DNA from: Glaciihabitans sp.
GTDB lineage: Bacteria > Actinomycetota > Actinomycetes > Actinomycetales > Microbacteriaceae
Assembly: GCA_025464095.1 (NCBI GenBank)
Contig: JAODMF010000005.1
Coordinates: forward strand, 22,987-86,986
Direction: 5' to 3'
DNA length: 64,000 nt
Shown here: piece by piece, positions 6,720-15,582 of the stretch
Numbering within the stretch: the stretch's first letter is position 1
Layout: every line of letters starts with the position of its first letter
Program-made: the position numbers and the translations under genes
The notes under the pieces: model-generated
The model's input: only the letters and a program-made list of their open reading frames with translations
What the model was told of the DNA's origin: nothing
Database searches by the model: none

Positions 6720-8249
6720 CTAGCTCGCCCTGGCCGCCACGAACTCTTTCCAGGCCCGCGACTTCGACTCCATCGCGACCGGTTTCTGCTCCGGGTCGAT
6801 CGTCGGTGGAGGAATCAAGTAATAGTTCGAGCCCCTCCGCAGGAGTTCCCACCCATTGTTGTGCAGCAGGAGGTGGTGGTGCTTGCACAGCAGGATCCCG
6901 TCGCGAACGTTGGTTTCGCCGTGATCTCGAAGCCAATGCTTGAGGTGGTGGGCCTCGGTCCAGGATGGCGGCCTGTCGCACCCGCCCCACCTGCACCCGC
7001 CGTCCCGGATCGCGAGAGCTCTGCGCTGCTTTTTCGTGAAGAGCCGCGCATCCCTGCCCAGGTCGAGCGGCTGACCGTCGGGGCCGATGGTCGCGATGAC
7101 CACATCCCCGGAGCAGGCCAGCCGCTCAACCGTTTCACGGGAGACCGGATCTGACTGGCCTTCGAAATATCCGTGCCCGAAACGCGTGGGGCTGGAGGGT
7201 TCGGAAACGCCCTGCTCGTCCTGCGAGCCGGGCGTGCTCGGTGAATGCGGCCCCTTCACGTCGACCCCCGTCACGTCCACGACCGTCGCGGCCACAAGCA
7301 CGTGAACTTCGGAGGCGCCGGAGCCCAGCAACTCGCTGTCGTCCGCATCCGCGCCCGCTCGGAGGAGGTGCGCGAACCCGTCGGACGCGATCTGGTCGGC
7401 GCTGCGCGGGTCATCCGCGATGGCTTCGGCTTGGGCAGCGAGGGAGGGATCGACGAAACGCACCCCGCCGAGCTTCGGGGATGTCATACGGTCGCGCAGG
7501 TCGATAACCCCGGCGGCCGTCTCCGGGTCCATCTCCCAGACCAGTCGATACATTCCGTTCGGCCTGGCGTAGATCCGAAGGCTGCGGGCATCCCGACGCT
7601 CCTGCTCGCGATCGGCGATTCCTGCCGAGTCGAGCTCGTCGCGAAGCTCCCGCGCGCGGCGGAAAAGCCGGTCGGCATCGCTGCCGACGGCGCCGATGGC
7701 TGTGGCGTCGGCAACGAGTCGGTTGACCGCCACCGCGAGCATCTCGCGAGTCACGTTCGCGGTCTCGCCGCCCAACCCATTGCGGATGGACGCCAGCTGC
7801 GCGGTCGACAGCCGCCCCGCGGTCACTGCGACGGCTGCGGCGCGCATCCACGGTTCACGTGACTCGGTGAACTCGCCGCTCGCCGGGTCGACACTGCCAC
7901 CGGTGGTCACTTCTTCGATGAGCCGCCCTGCCCGCACGGTGTCTATCGCGTCGCGCTTCGTCACTCCGGTCGTCGCTTGTACGAATGCCTCGGCGGTGCG
8001 GTGCCCCGAGCGCTGCGCGAGACCCGCCGAACCGAGAGAGGGAGCCGAACGTCGATCGATCTCACCCGCGATCACGGCGAGGTGTGCGCCGCCCGCGCGC
8101 TGGTTCTCCATCCACGTCTGCTGCAGGGAAATGAGCTGCGCATCGTCGAGGTCACGGTAACTGTCGACGGAGGGAGGCACGGATGCAATCGCGTCGCGCA
8201 CGGCAGTGGACCCGGAGATCAGGTCGGGCGCGGGTGCGGTGGTCGGCAT
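6720..8249 (-). CDS. DUF222 - HNH endonuclease domain protein (13E12-repeat type)
   Basis: 509 residues. N-terminal DUF222 domain (about residues 30-330) and a C-terminal HNH nuclease motif: CRWGGCDRPPSWTEAHHLKH, then LLCKHHHLLLHNNGWEL. This is the plan of the mycobacterial 13E12/REP family, present in many copies in Microbacteriaceae; their role is not settled. The frame is open 103 codons further upstream, but the ATG at 8249 is chosen: it follows a promoter-like GAAAAT by six bases, and the same layout precedes the second copy at 63357. A LexA-type box lies 18 bases upstream of the start. It is inserted between the normally adjacent, divergent pmt and rsmI. Confidence 0.9.
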   Translation of the reverse strand: MPTTAPAPDLISGSTAVRDAIASVPPSVDSYRDLDDAQLISLQQTWMENQRAGGAHLAVIAGEIDRRSAPSLGSAGLAQRSGHRTAEAFVQATTGVTKRDAIDTVRAGRLIEEVTTGGSVDPASGEFTESREPWMRAAAVAVTAGRLSTAQLASIRNGLGGETANVTREMLAVAVNRLVADATAIGAVGSDADRLFRRARELRDELDSAGIADREQERRDARSLRIYARPNGMYRLVWEMDPETAAGVIDLRDRMTSPKLGGVRFVDPSLAAQAEAIADDPRSADQIASDGFAHLLRAGADADDSELLGSGASEVHVLVAATVVDVTGVDVKGPHSPSTPGSQDEQGVSEPSSPTRFGHGYFEGQSDPVSRETVERLACSGDVVIATIGPDGQPLDLGRDARLFTKKQRRALAIRDGGCRWGGCDRPPSWTEAHHLKHWLRDHGETNVRDGILLCKHHHLLLHNNGWELLRRGSNYYLIPPPTIDPEQKPVAMESKSRAWKEFVAARAS

Positions 8250-8325
8250 GGAACTATTTTCCCATGTCGAACACAGATTCGAAAGTGTATAAGTATAGGA
8301 CTTATCAACATTCCATCCACAGGGG
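8250..8325 (-). promoter_or_regulatory. Promoter cassette of the DUF222-HNH gene, shared with the second copy
   Basis: The 76 bases upstream of the start align without any gap to the 76 bases upstream of the DUF222 gene at 63357. Identical blocks include cccctgtgga at the far end, cactttcgaat, tgtgttcga and gaaaatagttc. The last block contains GAAAAT ending six bases before the ATG. Confidence 0.8.
8267..8282. promoter_or_regulatory. SOS box (LexA-type operator)
   Basis: TCGAACACAGATTCGA on the + strand. It matches the actinobacterial/Gram-positive LexA consensus TCGAAC-N4-GTTCGA at 11 of 12 fixed positions. It covers the -35/spacer region of the leaderless promoter, where a repressor would block RNA polymerase. 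Confidence 0.75.
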
Positions 8326-8372
8326 GTGTGGAGGAGGGGACGCCCAGCACTCTCCCGACGGCCAGCGGCTGC

Positions 8373-8378
8373 GACAAT
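8373..8378 (+). promoter_or_regulatory. -10-like box of rsmI, leaderless
   Basis: GACAAT, six bases before the GTG at 8385. A tiny ORF (ATG AAC CGG TGA, 8377-8388) overlaps the start codon in another frame. Confidence 0.4.
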
Positions 8379-8384
8379 GAACCG

Positions 8385-9209
8385 GTGATCATCCTCGCTG
8401 CCACCCCGATCGGAAATCTGGGTGACGCATCCCGCCGGCTGGTCGAGGCGCTCGGCAACGCGCAGGTGATCGCCAGCGAAGATACCCGCACCACCATCCA
8501 CCTGATGCGCGCCCTCGGGGTCGAGAACCGGCCACGACTTATCTCCCTCCACGAGCACAACGAGGTCGAGAAGGCCGCCGAGATCGTCGAGCTGGCCCGG
8601 GAGCAGGATGTCCTGGTGCTGACCGATGCAGGGATGCCGGCCATCAGCGACCCGGGCTTCCCCCTCGTCGCCGCGGCCGCGGCCGCCGGAGTGACGGTGA
8701 CCGCCCTCCCCGGCCCCAGCGCCGTGCTGATGGCGCTCGCCGTGTCGGGCCTGCCAACCGACCGCTTCACTTTCGAGGGATTCCTGCCGCGCAAGGGTCG
8801 AGTCGGGTACTTCTCCGCGCTCAAGCGCGAGCCTCGCACCATGGTCTTCTTCGAGTCACCGAACCGCCTGCCTGCGGCGCTGGCCGATCTCGCGACCGCC
8901 CTCGGCCCCGAACGACGCGCGGTCGTCTGCAGGGAGCTCACCAAGCTGCACGAAGAGGTGAAGCGCGGCACCGCCGCCGAGCTCGCCGCCTATTTCGCCG
9001 ACGGGGCACGGGGCGAGATCTGCATCGTGGTGGAGGGCGCGCCCGAGATCGAAGGCGACCTCGAGGGCGGCGTGGGCCAGGTCCTCGCGCTGATGGAGCA
9101 GGGCATCCGGCTCAAAGAGGCCTCGACCGAGGTCGCCGAAGCGACCGGACTCAGCCGCCGCGAGCTGTACGAGACGGTTCTCGCCCGGCGCAAGCCCTCC
9201 GCCCCGTAA
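8385..9209 (+). CDS. rsmI: 16S rRNA (cytidine-1402-2'-O)-methyltransferase
   Basis: 274 residues, normal for the family. It methylates the 2'-OH of C1402 in the 16S rRNA decoding centre with SAM. SAM-MT (tetrapyrrole methylase fold) signatures are clear: LAATPIGNLGDASRRL at the N-terminus, ASEDTRTTIHLM, VLTDAGMPAISDPG, ALPGPSAVLMAL and the ESPNRLPAAL segment. The GTG at 8385 is the only sensible start: the conserved VIILAATPIG begins right at it, and the nearby ATG at 8377 is out of frame. The spacer to the divergent DUF222 gene is only 135 bases. Confidence 0.95.
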   Translation: MIILAATPIGNLGDASRRLVEALGNAQVIASEDTRTTIHLMRALGVENRPRLISLHEHNEVEKAAEIVELAREQDVLVLTDAGMPAISDPGFPLVAAAAAAGVTVTALPGPSAVLMALAVSGLPTDRFTFEGFLPRKGRVGYFSALKREPRTMVFFESPNRLPAALADLATALGPERRAVVCRELTKLHEEVKRGTAAELAAYFADGARGEICIVVEGAPEIEGDLEGGVGQVLALMEQGIRLKEASTEVAEATGLSRRELYETVLARRKPSAP

Positions 9210-9237
9210 TACGGCGGCAGCACCCTCGACGCCCATT

Positions 9238-9243
9238 TAGTAT
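9238..9243 (+). promoter_or_regulatory. -10 box of metG, leaderless
   Basis: TAGTAT in the 40-base rsmI-metG gap, six bases before the metG ATG. No leader, hence no T-box, is possible. Confidence 0.6.
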
Positions 9244-9249
9244 TGAGCA

Positions 9250-10833
<1,584 letters not shown>

Positions 10834-10840
10834 TGCCGTG

Positions 10841-11329
10841 TCAGCCGTCGGTCCGGCGCTCCGCGCGCGCGGCTGCGAGGTGCGCGGCATCTTGAATCAG
10901 CTCGGTCACCTGCCGGGAGGTCTGCTCGCCGGGGTTGAGCACCGACACCCAGCCCTGGGTCGCATAGATGGGGTGGGGAAGCACCGCGTCGAGCGTCGTG
11001 TAGTCAAACTCCTCGGAGTGGTTCGAGTGGTCGCGCGCCGGATGCCCGATCAGGTTCTCGTACCGCTCGCGACCGACGGCGATATTCACGCGGAAAACCC
11101 CGTCGCGGTTCAGGTGCGACGCCTCGTCGAACCCGGCGAAATCCTGCGTGACGATCGTGGTGAACGGCATCCTCCGGTTCGGCGGGAGGTCGCCCTGCGG
11201 GTCGTAGGAGAAAAAGGAGTCGCCCCAGGTGCCGACCGGGCCGCCATTGCTGTCGCTCGAGGTCGTGACGACGACCCCCGGAAGCCCGCCAACGAATTCG
11301 ATGATCTCGCTTTCGGTCATGGCATCCAT
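10841..11329 (-). CDS. DUF6194 family protein
   Basis: 162 residues. The conserved pattern of the family is present: IIEFVGGLPGVVV at the start, TWGDSFFSYDPQGDLPPNRR, MPFTTIVTQDFAGFD, GVFRVNIAVGRERY and PHPIYATQGWVSVLNPGEQT at the end. The function of DUF6194 is unknown; the protein is small, soluble and lacks a signal peptide. The frame is open further upstream, but the ATG at 11329 follows AGGAG at ideal spacing and matches the family N-terminus; a second ATG lies three codons in. It converges with metG (7 bases between stop codons) and is divergent from the next gene. Confidence 0.8.
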   Translation of the reverse strand: MDAMTESEIIEFVGGLPGVVVTTSSDSNGGPVGTWGDSFFSYDPQGDLPPNRRMPFTTIVTQDFAGFDEASHLNRDGVFRVNIAVGRERYENLIGHPARDHSNHSEEFDYTTLDAVLPHPIYATQGWVSVLNPGEQTSRQVTELIQDAAHLAAARAERRTDG

Positions 11330-11350
11330 TTTCGTCTCCTGGAGGCCGCG

Positions 11351-11356
11351 TAGCAT
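11351..11356 (+). promoter_or_regulatory. -10 box of the gene at 11364, leaderless
   Basis: TAGCAT, seven bases before the ATG. It lies within the 34 bases separating two divergent start codons, so the two promoters must overlap. Confidence 0.45.
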
Positions 11357-11363
11357 CCTCATC

Positions 11364-11873
11364 ATGAGCCAGGAGCGGGTGTTGAAGTACCTGCTTTCGC
11401 GCACGGTCGCGCAGCTCGACGCGGCCGGGGCGAAGGATGAAGCGCTCGCGACCTTTGTGCCCTCGCGAGGAATCGGCCCGATTCGAACGCCGGATGCGCT
11501 GCGCCCGGCCGGCCGTGCCTGGCGGCTGGGCGTGTTGCTGCTCGATCGACACGGCAACCTGTTCTCGGTCGGCGAGGTGACTCGCGCCGTCGAGCCGGGC
11601 CGCGCTGCGACCAACCGGTCGGCCGAGGGCGAGCGCCGGCGCGCCATCCGCAGGATCGCCGCGCGCGGCCGTTTCGCGCCAGGCGAGGTCATCAACTTCG
11701 ACTACCGGCTAATCGAGCCCGGCCGGGATGCCGTGGTCTCCATCGATGACGACGGCAGGCCGGTGCTGCACTGGGATGTCGGTGGCCGCGAGGCGACACA
11801 GCCGCTGGACGAGTACCTCGCCGACCGCGCCGAACTGCTGATTCTCGGGCCGGACGCCTCCGCTCGCGACTAG
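11364..11873 (+). CDS. Conserved-looking hypothetical protein
   Basis: 169 residues, not recognised. The sequence is soluble and charged, with no signal peptide or membrane segment. The middle is Arg/Ala rich (RRAIRRIAARGRF) and the C-terminal half alternates acidic and hydrophobic residues (VINFDYRLIEPGRDAVVSID). Codon use is like that of its neighbours. The start is chosen because the ATG follows TAGCAT by seven bases and because an earlier start would overlap the DUF6194 gene. It lies between DUF6194 (divergent) and a macrodomain gene (convergent, 15 bases away). Confidence 0.65.
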   Translation: MSQERVLKYLLSRTVAQLDAAGAKDEALATFVPSRGIGPIRTPDALRPAGRAWRLGVLLLDRHGNLFSVGEVTRAVEPGRAATNRSAEGERRRAIRRIAARGRFAPGEVINFDYRLIEPGRDAVVSIDDDGRPVLHWDVGGREATQPLDEYLADRAELLILGPDASARD

Positions 11874-11888
11874 TTCCGCCGCGCTGTG

Positions 11889-12401
11889 TCAGGCCATCAC
11901 GGCGGCCGCGAGAATCTCGAGGTCGCTTGCGCTGTGTGCGACGAGCGTCACCCGTCGAAGCGCGGTGTCGGGATGCTCGGCGAGCCACCCGCGAATGGTC
12001 GTCACGGCCACCTGCGCCGCCTCGCGAATCGGGTAGCCGTAAACGCCGGTCGAGATCGCCGCGAACGCGATGGAGTCCAATGCGGCAGCAAGGTCGAGGC
12101 TGTTGCGGTAGCAGTCGGCGAGGAGCTGTGCTGCTCGCTCGGGGCTATATGAGCGATACACCGGACCGACCGCGTGGATGACCTTCTGCGCGGTTGCGAT
12201 GCCAAACGCATCCGTCATCTTCGCCTCACCGGTCGCGGCGCCGCCGAGTGCACGGCAGGCCTCGAGCAGCTGCGGACCAGCGGCCCGGTGGATCGCGCCA
12301 TCCACTCCTCCACCGCCCAGGAGGCTCGAATTCGCGGCATTCACGATGGCGGCGGCCGGGAAGCGCGTGATGTCTGCCTGAACCGCGTCGATCGTTGTCA
12401 T
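11889..12401 (-). CDS. Macrodomain protein (O-acetyl-ADP-ribose deacetylase type)
   Basis: 170 residues, a single macrodomain of the YmdB/MacroD type that binds and hydrolyses O-acetyl-ADP-ribose or removes ADP-ribose from proteins. The signature is complete: AVQADITRFPAAAIVNAANS at residues 5-24, then LLGGGGVDGAIHRAAG, then KVIHAVGPVYR and the phosphate-binding ISTGVYGYPIREAA. The start at 12401 has GGGAGG upstream; longer versions of the frame have no homology. It is divergent from the oxidoreductase gene with 114 bases between the starts. Confidence 0.92.
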   Translation of the reverse strand: MTTIDAVQADITRFPAAAIVNAANSSLLGGGGVDGAIHRAAGPQLLEACRALGGAATGEAKMTDAFGIATAQKVIHAVGPVYRSYSPERAAQLLADCYRNSLDLAAALDSIAFAAISTGVYGYPIREAAQVAVTTIRGWLAEHPDTALRRVTLVAHSASDLEILAAAVMA

Positions 12402-12515
12402 TCCTGCCTCCCCTGTCCACCGTACCGAGTGGAGCGTGAGTTGACGCGGTCGTGCCTCCAAACGCAGACTGGCACAGCGCGCCAACGACTGCCGCGCATT
12501 CCAGTGAGGATGCCC

Positions 12516-13463
12516 ATGCCCGACGCCGTCACATTTTCCCGGTATGGAGGCTCCGAGGTACTGGAGCTGACGCAGGTCGAGGCGAGAGCGCCGGGTCGTG
12601 GTGAGGTGCAGGTTTCGGTTGTCGCGGCGGGAATCAACCCGGGCGAGATAGCCATCCGCGAGGGTGCGACACGTGAGCGGTACCCGGCGCGGTTCGAGAA
12701 AGGCGAGGGGCCGGAGGGCCAGGGCAGCGACTTCGCCGGCGTGGTTCTCGAGGTCGGGCCGGAGGTCGACTTTCCCAAAGTGGGCGACGAGGTGATCGGA
12801 TTCTCCGACGGCCGCAATGCGCAGGCTGAGCTGGTCACGATCAAGGCCGACCGCGTCATCCCGAAGCCGCACAGCGTCAGCTGGAATGAGGCCGGATCGC
12901 TCTACGTTGCGGGCACGACCGCCCGCGCGTGCATCGCGGCGGTCGGACTCCGCCGCGGCGAAACGGTAGTCATCGCCGGGGGAGCGGGCGGAGTCGGGGT
13001 CGTGGTCACGCAACTGGCGGTGCTCGCCGGTGCAATCGTCGTCGCGACAGCGAGCGAGGAGAACCACGCGTTCCTGCGCGAGGTCGGGGCGATTCCGGTC
13101 GCGTACGGACCGAAGCTGGCGGAGCGCATCCGCAAGATCGTTCCGGATGGCGTCGACGCCTTCATCGACACCCACGGCCACGGGAACGTTGAGGTGGCTC
13201 TCGAACTCGGCGTCGCCAAGGACAGGATCAACACGATCACCGATTTCGCGGCCAGGCAGAAGCACCGCGTACTTGCCGAGGGGATGTCGACCGTCGAGCC
13301 GCGCGAAGCACTCATCGAGCTAGCGCGGCTCATGGGCAATGGCCAGCTGCGCATCCCGGTCTACGCCACCTACCCGCTCGGCGAGGTGCGCGCCGCGTAC
13401 GAGCGGCTCGCGAGGGGACACGGCCTCGGAAAGATCGTGCTCGAGGTCACCAGCTGGGACTAA
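12516..13463 (+). CDS. NADP-dependent quinone oxidoreductase-like protein (MDR family)
   Basis: 315 residues. Medium-chain dehydrogenase/reductase without the zinc site, like QorA/zeta-crystallin. GroES-like N-terminal domain (GRGEVQVSVVAAGINPGEIA; GSDFAGVVLEVG) and a Rossmann domain with the nucleotide motif GGAGGVGVVVTQLAVLAG near residue 155. The C-terminus GHGLGKIVLEV is family-typical. Two ATGs six bases apart (12510 and 12516) are possible; GAGG is adjacent to the first and correctly spaced for the second, so 12516 is preferred. The substrate is unknown; proteins of this kind reduce quinones or enones. Confidence 0.88.
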   Translation: MPDAVTFSRYGGSEVLELTQVEARAPGRGEVQVSVVAAGINPGEIAIREGATRERYPARFEKGEGPEGQGSDFAGVVLEVGPEVDFPKVGDEVIGFSDGRNAQAELVTIKADRVIPKPHSVSWNEAGSLYVAGTTARACIAAVGLRRGETVVIAGGAGGVGVVVTQLAVLAGAIVVATASEENHAFLREVGAIPVAYGPKLAERIRKIVPDGVDAFIDTHGHGNVEVALELGVAKDRINTITDFAARQKHRVLAEGMSTVEPREALIELARLMGNGQLRIPVYATYPLGEVRAAYERLARGHGLGKIVLEVTSWD

Positions 13464-13502
13464 CCCCCGCCGCGCCGTGACCGGGCCACCGGCCACGCTC
13501 GC

Positions 13503-13508
13503 TACGCT
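13503..13508 (+). promoter_or_regulatory. -10 box of tatD, leaderless
   Basis: TACGCT six bases before the ATG at 13515. It heads the tatD-rsmA pair. Confidence 0.55.
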
Positions 13509-13514
13509 GGAAAC

Positions 13515-14453
13515 ATGACCGAACCCGCCCTGCACGTTCGCTCGCGCGACGCGTCGGCGGACGGACAGCCGCGTGACCTGGAGTATCCACCGCTTCCCGA
13601 GGCGCTCGTCGTTGGTGTCTACGACAACCACACCCACCTCGAGATTGCCGACGGTGGCCCCGATGGAGCGCTGGATTACCGGGAGCACCTGGACCGGGCA
13701 TCCAGTGTCGGCATCCGCGGTGTGGTGCAGGTCGGCAACGACGTGCAGACCTCGCGCTGGTCCGCCGACATCGCGGCGCGCGAGCCGCGCGTTCTCGCCG
13801 CGGTCGCCATCCACCCGAACGAGGCGCCGCGCCTCGAGGCCGGGGGCACTCTGGATGACGCGATCGCCGAGATCGCGGAACTGGCCGGACGCCCGCGCGT
13901 GCGTGCGATCGGCGAGACCGGCCTCGACTTCTTTCGTACCGGCGACGAGGGACGCGCCGCCCAGCAGCGCTCCTTCGAGGCCCACATCGCGATCGCCAAG
14001 GAGCGCAACCTCGCGCTGCAGATCCACGACCGGGATGCGCATGCTGAGGTGGTTGAGACGCTCCTGCGTGTCGGCGCACCCGAGCGGACGGTGTTCCACT
14101 GCTTCAGCGGTGACGCGGAGCTCGCCCGCATCTGCGCCGACAACGGCTGGTACCTCTCCTTTGCCGGCACGGTCACGTTCAAGAATGCGCAGAACCTCCG
14201 CGACGCGCTCGAGGTGATCCCGCGGCGGCTCGTGCTGGTGGAGACGGACGCGCCATTCCTGACGCCGGTCCCCTTCCGTGGACGACCGAACTCGCCCTAC
14301 CTGATCCCGCACACGCTGCGCGCAATGGCGGCGTCGCTCGGCACCGACGTCTCGATGCTGGCCGCCCTCATCTCGTCGAATACCGAAGAGGTGTACGGCA
14401 AGTGGGACAGCGAGCCCGTCGACCAGCCGCCCAGCCCGTTCGGCGAGGGCTGA
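13515..14453 (+). CDS. tatD: TatD-family metal-dependent DNase/hydrolase
   Basis: 312 residues. Amidohydrolase-fold 3'-5' exonuclease-type enzyme of DNA repair and processing. The metal ligands are seen in YDNHTHLE (HxH, about residue 38), AIGETGLDFF (Glu), LQIHDRDAHAEV (His), FHCFSGD (His) and the Asp of VETDAPFLTPVPFRG. About 35 extra residues precede the HxH motif, longer than in most homologues. It is followed after two bases by rsmA, so the two are surely co-transcribed. In M. tuberculosis the resuscitation factor rpfB lies between these two genes; it is absent here. Confidence 0.92.
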   Translation: MTEPALHVRSRDASADGQPRDLEYPPLPEALVVGVYDNHTHLEIADGGPDGALDYREHLDRASSVGIRGVVQVGNDVQTSRWSADIAAREPRVLAAVAIHPNEAPRLEAGGTLDDAIAEIAELAGRPRVRAIGETGLDFFRTGDEGRAAQQRSFEAHIAIAKERNLALQIHDRDAHAEVVETLLRVGAPERTVFHCFSGDAELARICADNGWYLSFAGTVTFKNAQNLRDALEVIPRRLVLVETDAPFLTPVPFRGRPNSPYLIPHTLRAMAASLGTDVSMLAALISSNTEEVYGKWDSEPVDQPPSPFGEG

Positions 14454-14455
14454 CG

Positions 14456-15337
14456 ATGGCCGCAGACGCGGATGCGGACGAGCCCGCGCGCCTGCTCGGC
14501 CCCGCAGAAATCCGCGACCTCGCGGAACTGCTCGGCATCCAACCGACCAAGAAGCTCGGCCAGAACTTCGTTATCGATGCCAACACCGTGCGCCGGATCG
14601 TGCGGGTTGCGGGTGTCGCCGCCGGGACCGTCGTCGTGGAGGTCGGGCCCGGGCTCGGCTCGCTGACCCTCGGCCTGCTCGAGACCGGAGCCGAGGTCGT
14701 CGCCGTCGAGATCGACAAGCGGCTGGCTGCCCAGCTTCCGCTGACCGTGGGGACGCTGCAACCGGATGCCCGTCTGACCACGATCACGGCCGATGCCATG
14801 GCGATCACCGAGCTGCCCTCGCAGCCGACCGTTCTCGTCGCCAACCTTCCCTATAACGTGTCGGTGCCCGTGCTGCTGCACTTTCTTGAGACGTTTCCCG
14901 CGCTGCGGAGCGCGCTGGTGATGGTGCAGGCCGAGGTCGGCCAGCGCATCGCCGCGCCCCCCGGATCGAAGGTGTACGGATCGCCCAGCGCGAAGGCGGC
15001 CTGGTACGGGAGGTGGCGCACCGCCGGCAACGTGAGTCGGCAGGTGTTCTGGCCGGTGCCTAACGTCGATTCGGTGCTGGTCGCGTTCGAGCGCGGCGAG
15101 CTGCCCGGAACCGAGGATGAGCGGCTCGCCACGTTCGCCCTGATCGATGCCGCATTCCAGCAGCGACGCAAGATGCTGCGGCAGGCGCTGTCGGTCGTCC
15201 TCGGGGACTCGGCCACGGCATCCGCTCGCATCGAGGCCGCAGGGCTGCCGCCCACCGCTCGCGGGGAGGAGTTGAGCGTGCTCGACTTTCTCGCGATCGC
15301 GCGCACGGCCCCGCCCGCCCCCGTGCTCGCCTCCTGA
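14456..15337 (+). CDS. rsmA: 16S rRNA dimethyladenosine transferase
   Basis: 293 residues. KsgA-type SAM methyltransferase that dimethylates A1518 and A1519 of 16S rRNA late in 30S assembly. Motifs: KKLGQNFVID near residue 30, the SAM loop VVEVGPGLGSLTLGLLE, the acidic end VVAVEID, and catalytic motif IV NLPYNVSVPVLLHF. The C-terminal subdomain (AFQQRRKMLRQAL) is intact. The ATG at 14456, two bases after the tatD stop, is preferred over an in-frame start inside tatD. The last coding bases (gcccccgtgctcgcctcctga) belong to a tandem repeat that continues past the stop. Confidence 0.95.
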   Translation: MAADADADEPARLLGPAEIRDLAELLGIQPTKKLGQNFVIDANTVRRIVRVAGVAAGTVVVEVGPGLGSLTLGLLETGAEVVAVEIDKRLAAQLPLTVGTLQPDARLTTITADAMAITELPSQPTVLVANLPYNVSVPVLLHFLETFPALRSALVMVQAEVGQRIAAPPGSKVYGSPSAKAAWYGRWRTAGNVSRQVFWPVPNVDSVLVAFERGELPGTEDERLATFALIDAAFQQRRKMLRQALSVVLGDSATASARIEAAGLPPTARGEELSVLDFLAIARTAPPAPVLAS

Positions 15338-15410
15338 TTGCCAGTGCTGTCCTCCTGATTGCCCCCGTGCTCTCCACCTGATTGCCCCCGTGCTGTCTTC
15401 CTGATTGCAA
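15318..15410. repeat. ~23-base tandem repeat duplicating the 3' end of rsmA
   Basis: The word cctgattgc recurs at 15333, 15354, 15377 and about 15399 (spacing 21-23 bases). It is joined by gcccccgtgct in units one, three and four (agtgctgt in the second). The first unit holds the rsmA stop codon, so the gene end has been copied about three times downstream. The final unit runs into the inverted repeat at 15405. Confidence 0.8.
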
Positions 15411-15487
15411 ATTCAGGAGATCGCAGCCGACACGCCGCTCAGCCGCAAGAATCGCCGGGCGAGTGATGCAATCTCCTGAATTTGCAA
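15405..15487. repeat. 17-base perfect inverted repeat with a 49-base loop
   Basis: The left arm at 15405-15421 is ttgcaaattcaggagat; the right arm at 15471-15487 is its exact reverse complement. The loop is GC-rich with cgccg/cggcg words. Lying between rsmA and ispE, it could be a structured intergenic repeat unit, a terminator-like stem or a protein-binding site. No T-run follows. Confidence 0.85.
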
Positions 15488-15570
15488 AGGGAACGAGGCG
15501 CAGGAGGTTGAATCGGGCCGCCCCGAATGGATGCCAGCAGGCCGAAAAATCGTCTCCCTCCCGTTGCGAC

Positions 15571-15576
15571 TAGGTT
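15571..15576 (+). promoter_or_regulatory. -10 box of ispE, leaderless
   Basis: TAGGTT six bases before the ATG at 15583. The intervening ggagct could also serve as a weak Shine-Dalgarno sequence if transcription starts upstream. Confidence 0.5.
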
Positions 15577-15582
15577 GGAGCT

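Noticed and set aside
8250..8558. N-terminal extension of the DUF222 gene to 8558 (612 residues)
   Set aside because: The extra 103 codons run through the conserved promoter cassette and the antisense of rsmI. The second DUF222 copy starts at the position equivalent to 8249.
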